From Yoonia vestfoldensis (GTDB lineage: Bacteria; Pseudomonadota; Alphaproteobacteria; Rhodobacterales; Rhodobacteraceae), in NCBI RefSeq assembly GCF_002158905.1, contig NZ_CP021431.1, positions 372,001-436,000 on the forward strand: DNA of 64,000 nt. The letters run 5' to 3'. Positions 62,301 to 64,000 of this stretch are shown one piece after another (within the stretch, counting starts at the first letter, position 1; every line of letters starts with the position of its first letter). The translations under genes were made by a program, and so were the position numbers. The notes under the pieces are model-generated. The model was not told the DNA's origin. It worked only from the letters and a program-made list of their open reading frames with translations, and did no database searches.

Positions 62301-62660
62301 GTCGTGCTGATCCGCCAGCGCCCCGGCAGCGCCAATGGCGTCTGCTTCATCACGCTGGAGGATGAAACCGGTGTCGCCAATCTGGTCGTCTGGCCCAAGG
62401 TGATGGAGGCCAACCGCAAGACCGTGATGCAGGCGCGCCTGATCGATGTGCATGGCGTGGTGCAGCGCGATGGTGACGTGATCCATGTGGTCGCCCATGT
62501 GTTGACCGACCGCAGCGATGCGCTGGAACGGCTGTCCGAGGATCGCATGAACCCGCCCCTGGCCCATGCCGATGAGGTGCGCCGCCCCATCGGGGGTGAT
62601 CCGCGCGCAAGCCATCCGCGCGATCTGCGGGTGATCCCCAAATCGCGGGATTTCCACTAG
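59355..62660 (+). CDS. dnaE2: Error-prone DNA polymerase DnaE2 (ImuC)
   Basis: A 1101-residue C-family polymerase: PHP domain at the N-terminus ([20 protein letters not shown]), palm with the catalytic Asp in [15 protein letters not shown] and [74 protein letters not shown], and a C-terminal OB fold ([29 protein letters not shown]). The length and lack of the DnaE1 C-terminal clamp/tau region identify DnaE2. It is the polymerase of the mutasome. Confidence 0.95.
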   Translation: [1101 protein letters not shown]

Positions 62661-62662
62661 GC

Positions 62663-63109
62663 TCAGATGCCGCGGTTCTGGTCCAGATAGGCCCTGATCT
62701 TTTCCAGCTGCGGGATCAGATCGCTGATCATGTCATCGCCCAGATCATCGGTGATCTTGCGGATCGGGTCGGCCATGCTGGCAATCGCTTCGGCATGCAG
62801 CTTGCGGCCAGCCTCGGTCAGAAAGACGATCTTGCTGCGCCCGTCGCTGGGATGCGGGGCCAGCCGGATCGCGGCGCGCTTTTCCAGCACGGCGATCGTA
62901 TGGGTCATCGTCGTTTTGGGCACCTGAAAGGCCGAGGCCAGCGCCAGCGGGGTCTTTGCATCGCCCAGCCGGACCAGATGGTTTAGCAGGGCGAAATGCG
63001 ACACATGCAACCCGCCGGGTAGCCGGGCCGCAAAGATCGCCCCGGCCAACTGGTTGATGATCCCGATTTCATTGAAGAACCGGAATACGCCTCTGCCTTT
63101 TTCGTTCAT
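62663..63109 (-). CDS. MarR family transcriptional regulator
   Basis: A 148-residue MarR protein: HTH PLALASAFQVPKTTMTHTIAVLEKRAAI and wing APHPSDGRSKIVFLTEAG. It is 7 bp downstream of the nitroreductase gene on the same strand and convergent with dnaE2 (2-bp gap), so it probably regulates the nitroreductase operon. Confidence 0.88.
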   Translation of the reverse strand: MNEKGRGVFRFFNEIGIINQLAGAIFAARLPGGLHVSHFALLNHLVRLGDAKTPLALASAFQVPKTTMTHTIAVLEKRAAIRLAPHPSDGRSKIVFLTEAGRKLHAEAIASMADPIRKITDDLGDDMISDLIPQLEKIRAYLDQNRGI

Positions 63110-63116
63110 GTCGCCC

Positions 63117-64000
63117 TCAGATCAGCTTGGCCTCCAGCGGCCAACGCGGGCTGGGGGCGATGGTCGGACCATAGCCCAGACGGCACAGCATCTGAAGGGT
63201 TTCCCCGTCCTGCGCCAGCAGCGCATGTGCGGCGCTGTAATGCAGGGCCATTTCGGGGAATTCCTGCAAGGCCTGGCTGAGCGGTTGCATATCCACGCCC
63301 ACAGCCGTGGCCGCAAGGTTCAGCCGCAGCCAATCGCGCCCCGCGATGATCTGGTCGGCGCGGCTATTGCCACGGGTTGCCTGCCACAGATGGCCCATGG
63401 CGGTTTGGGTATTGGCCAGCACGGCCGCCTTGCCTTGGGCGAACATGCTGGTGGTGGGGTCCGCCATCGCTTCGCGGGTCATCAGGCCGAAAGTGCCCAA
63501 AGTCTCGAACAGGGGGCCGGAAAAGTCGATGCCGTCGGGGTTCGCCTCGACCTCGGCCTTGCCGATGCGGAACAGGTCCACACTTTCCTGAAAGGTGTGC
63601 GGCGTGTCGATCTCGACGATCATCGCGTCGGTGGTCAATTGGCGCAGCATGGCGATGCTCGGCTCTGATGCATCGCCTGTGACCCGGCTGCCATGGATCG
63701 CGGCGCTGGCGATCTGGGCAATCGTCTCGGGCGCGACAGGGCGATTGGTGTCGAAAGGGTCCTTGTTTGACCGGCGCGTCATGACATGGGCGAACAGCGG
63801 ATCGGGCATTGCGGCACCGGCGCGGAAGGTCGCGATGGCGACAGGGCGGTCGTCCAGCGCCAGATCGTCAGAGCCTTGCGGGAACACCTCAAGGTCCACG
63901 GCGAATCCGTCCTGCGCCGCGGCCATGACCAACAATTCCAGAAAACAGCCCAGCCCCACCGTGATCTGGCGGTTGAACGGATCGGTATCGGGCAGCAGGC
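63117..64000 (-). CDS. Acg-like nitroreductase family protein (partial)
   Basis: The frame stays open past the GTG at 63959 to the right edge, with family-like sequence (DTDPFNRQITVGLGCFLELL) continuing upstream, so the N-terminus lies outside the window. The visible part shows a tandem nitroreductase-like fold of the Acg type: HVMTRRSNKDPFDTNRPV (FMN-phosphate contacts), then GHLWQATRGNSRADQI-like QATRGNSRADQIIAGRDWLRLNLAATAVG and PLSQALQEFPEM, ending with MLCRLGYGP. Such proteins bind FMN and are often periplasmic or Tat-exported; the function is poorly defined. Confidence 0.8.
   Translation of the reverse strand, partial: LLPDTDPFNRQITVGLGCFLELLVMAAAQDGFAVDLEVFPQGSDDLALDDRPVAIATFRAGAAMPDPLFAHVMTRRSNKDPFDTNRPVAPETIAQIASAAIHGSRVTGDASEPSIAMLRQLTTDAMIVEIDTPHTFQESVDLFRIGKAEVEANPDGIDFSGPLFETLGTFGLMTREAMADPTTSMFAQGKAAVLANTQTAMGHLWQATRGNSRADQIIAGRDWLRLNLAATAVGVDMQPLSQALQEFPEMALHYSAAHALLAQDGETLQMLCRLGYGPTIAPSPRWPLEAKLI

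Overview
The window looks like chromosome of a high-GC alphaproteobacterium, most likely a marine or soil member of the Rhodobacteraceae/Paracoccaceae. The evidence is very tight ATGA-overlapping operons, a LexA box of the GAAC-N7-GAAC type in front of an imuA-imuB-dnaE2 mutasome, a TTT (tripartite tricarboxylate) transporter, and protein sequences typical of that group. All assignments were made by reading the sequence; no database search was run.

Layout. (1) 1-4.6 kb: end of a hybrid histidine kinase, a degenerate receiver protein, a small copper locus (CueR-type promoter, CopZ-like chaperone, a DUF305 gene broken by one in-frame stop) and a divergent FliD-like protein. (2) 4.6-16.4 kb: a locus for importing and degrading a peptide or unusual amino acid. 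It holds an Asp/Glu-racemase-like protein, an M24 hydrolase, a diaminopropionate-ammonia-lyase-like PLP enzyme, Lrp and FadR-type regulators, a Dpp/Opp ABC importer containing a permease-ATPase fusion, DUF1028 and an M20 amidohydrolase. (3) 16.6-34.7 kb: an 18 kb phosphonate-type regulon with two arms. The plus-strand arm is PhnD-, PhnC- and PhnE-like importer, SAM methyltransferase, PhnM-like amidohydrolase, MFS transporter, TIM-barrel isomerase. The minus-strand arm is phnF-G-H-I-J-K-L-M, then phnC-D-E-E, a hexapeptide transferase and two paired small membrane proteins. Near-identical 12-bp palindromes (TCATTCGRATGA) stand before phnF, phnC and the plus-strand arm, tying them together as one PhnF regulon.

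(4) 34.75-56.59 kb: a catabolic block bounded by an inverted 45-bp repeat and lying 0.3 kb from a tRNA-Ser gene. It carries a glutamine-synthetase-like and a glutamine-amidotransferase-like enzyme with a cytochrome P450, its ferredoxin and reductase; a class III aminotransferase, aldehyde dehydrogenase, TTT transporter and UPF0261 protein; and a complete homogentisate pathway (hmgA, maiA, fahA) with a flavin hydroxylase. Together these could take an aromatic or alkyl amine to homogentisate and on to fumarate and acetoacetate. (5) 56.9-64 kb: tRNA-Ser(GCT), the SOS mutasome, a MarR regulator and a nitroreductase that runs off the right edge.

The most striking observation is in region 3. The PhnJ homologue sits in an intact, tightly coupled phnFGHIJKLM operon but lacks three of the four cysteines that hold the 4Fe-4S cluster and carry the thiyl radical in characterised C-P lyase. 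With the co-regulated methyltransferase/PhnM2/MFS/TIM-barrel arm, this makes the regulon a candidate for a C-P-lyase-like system with different chemistry or a different substrate.
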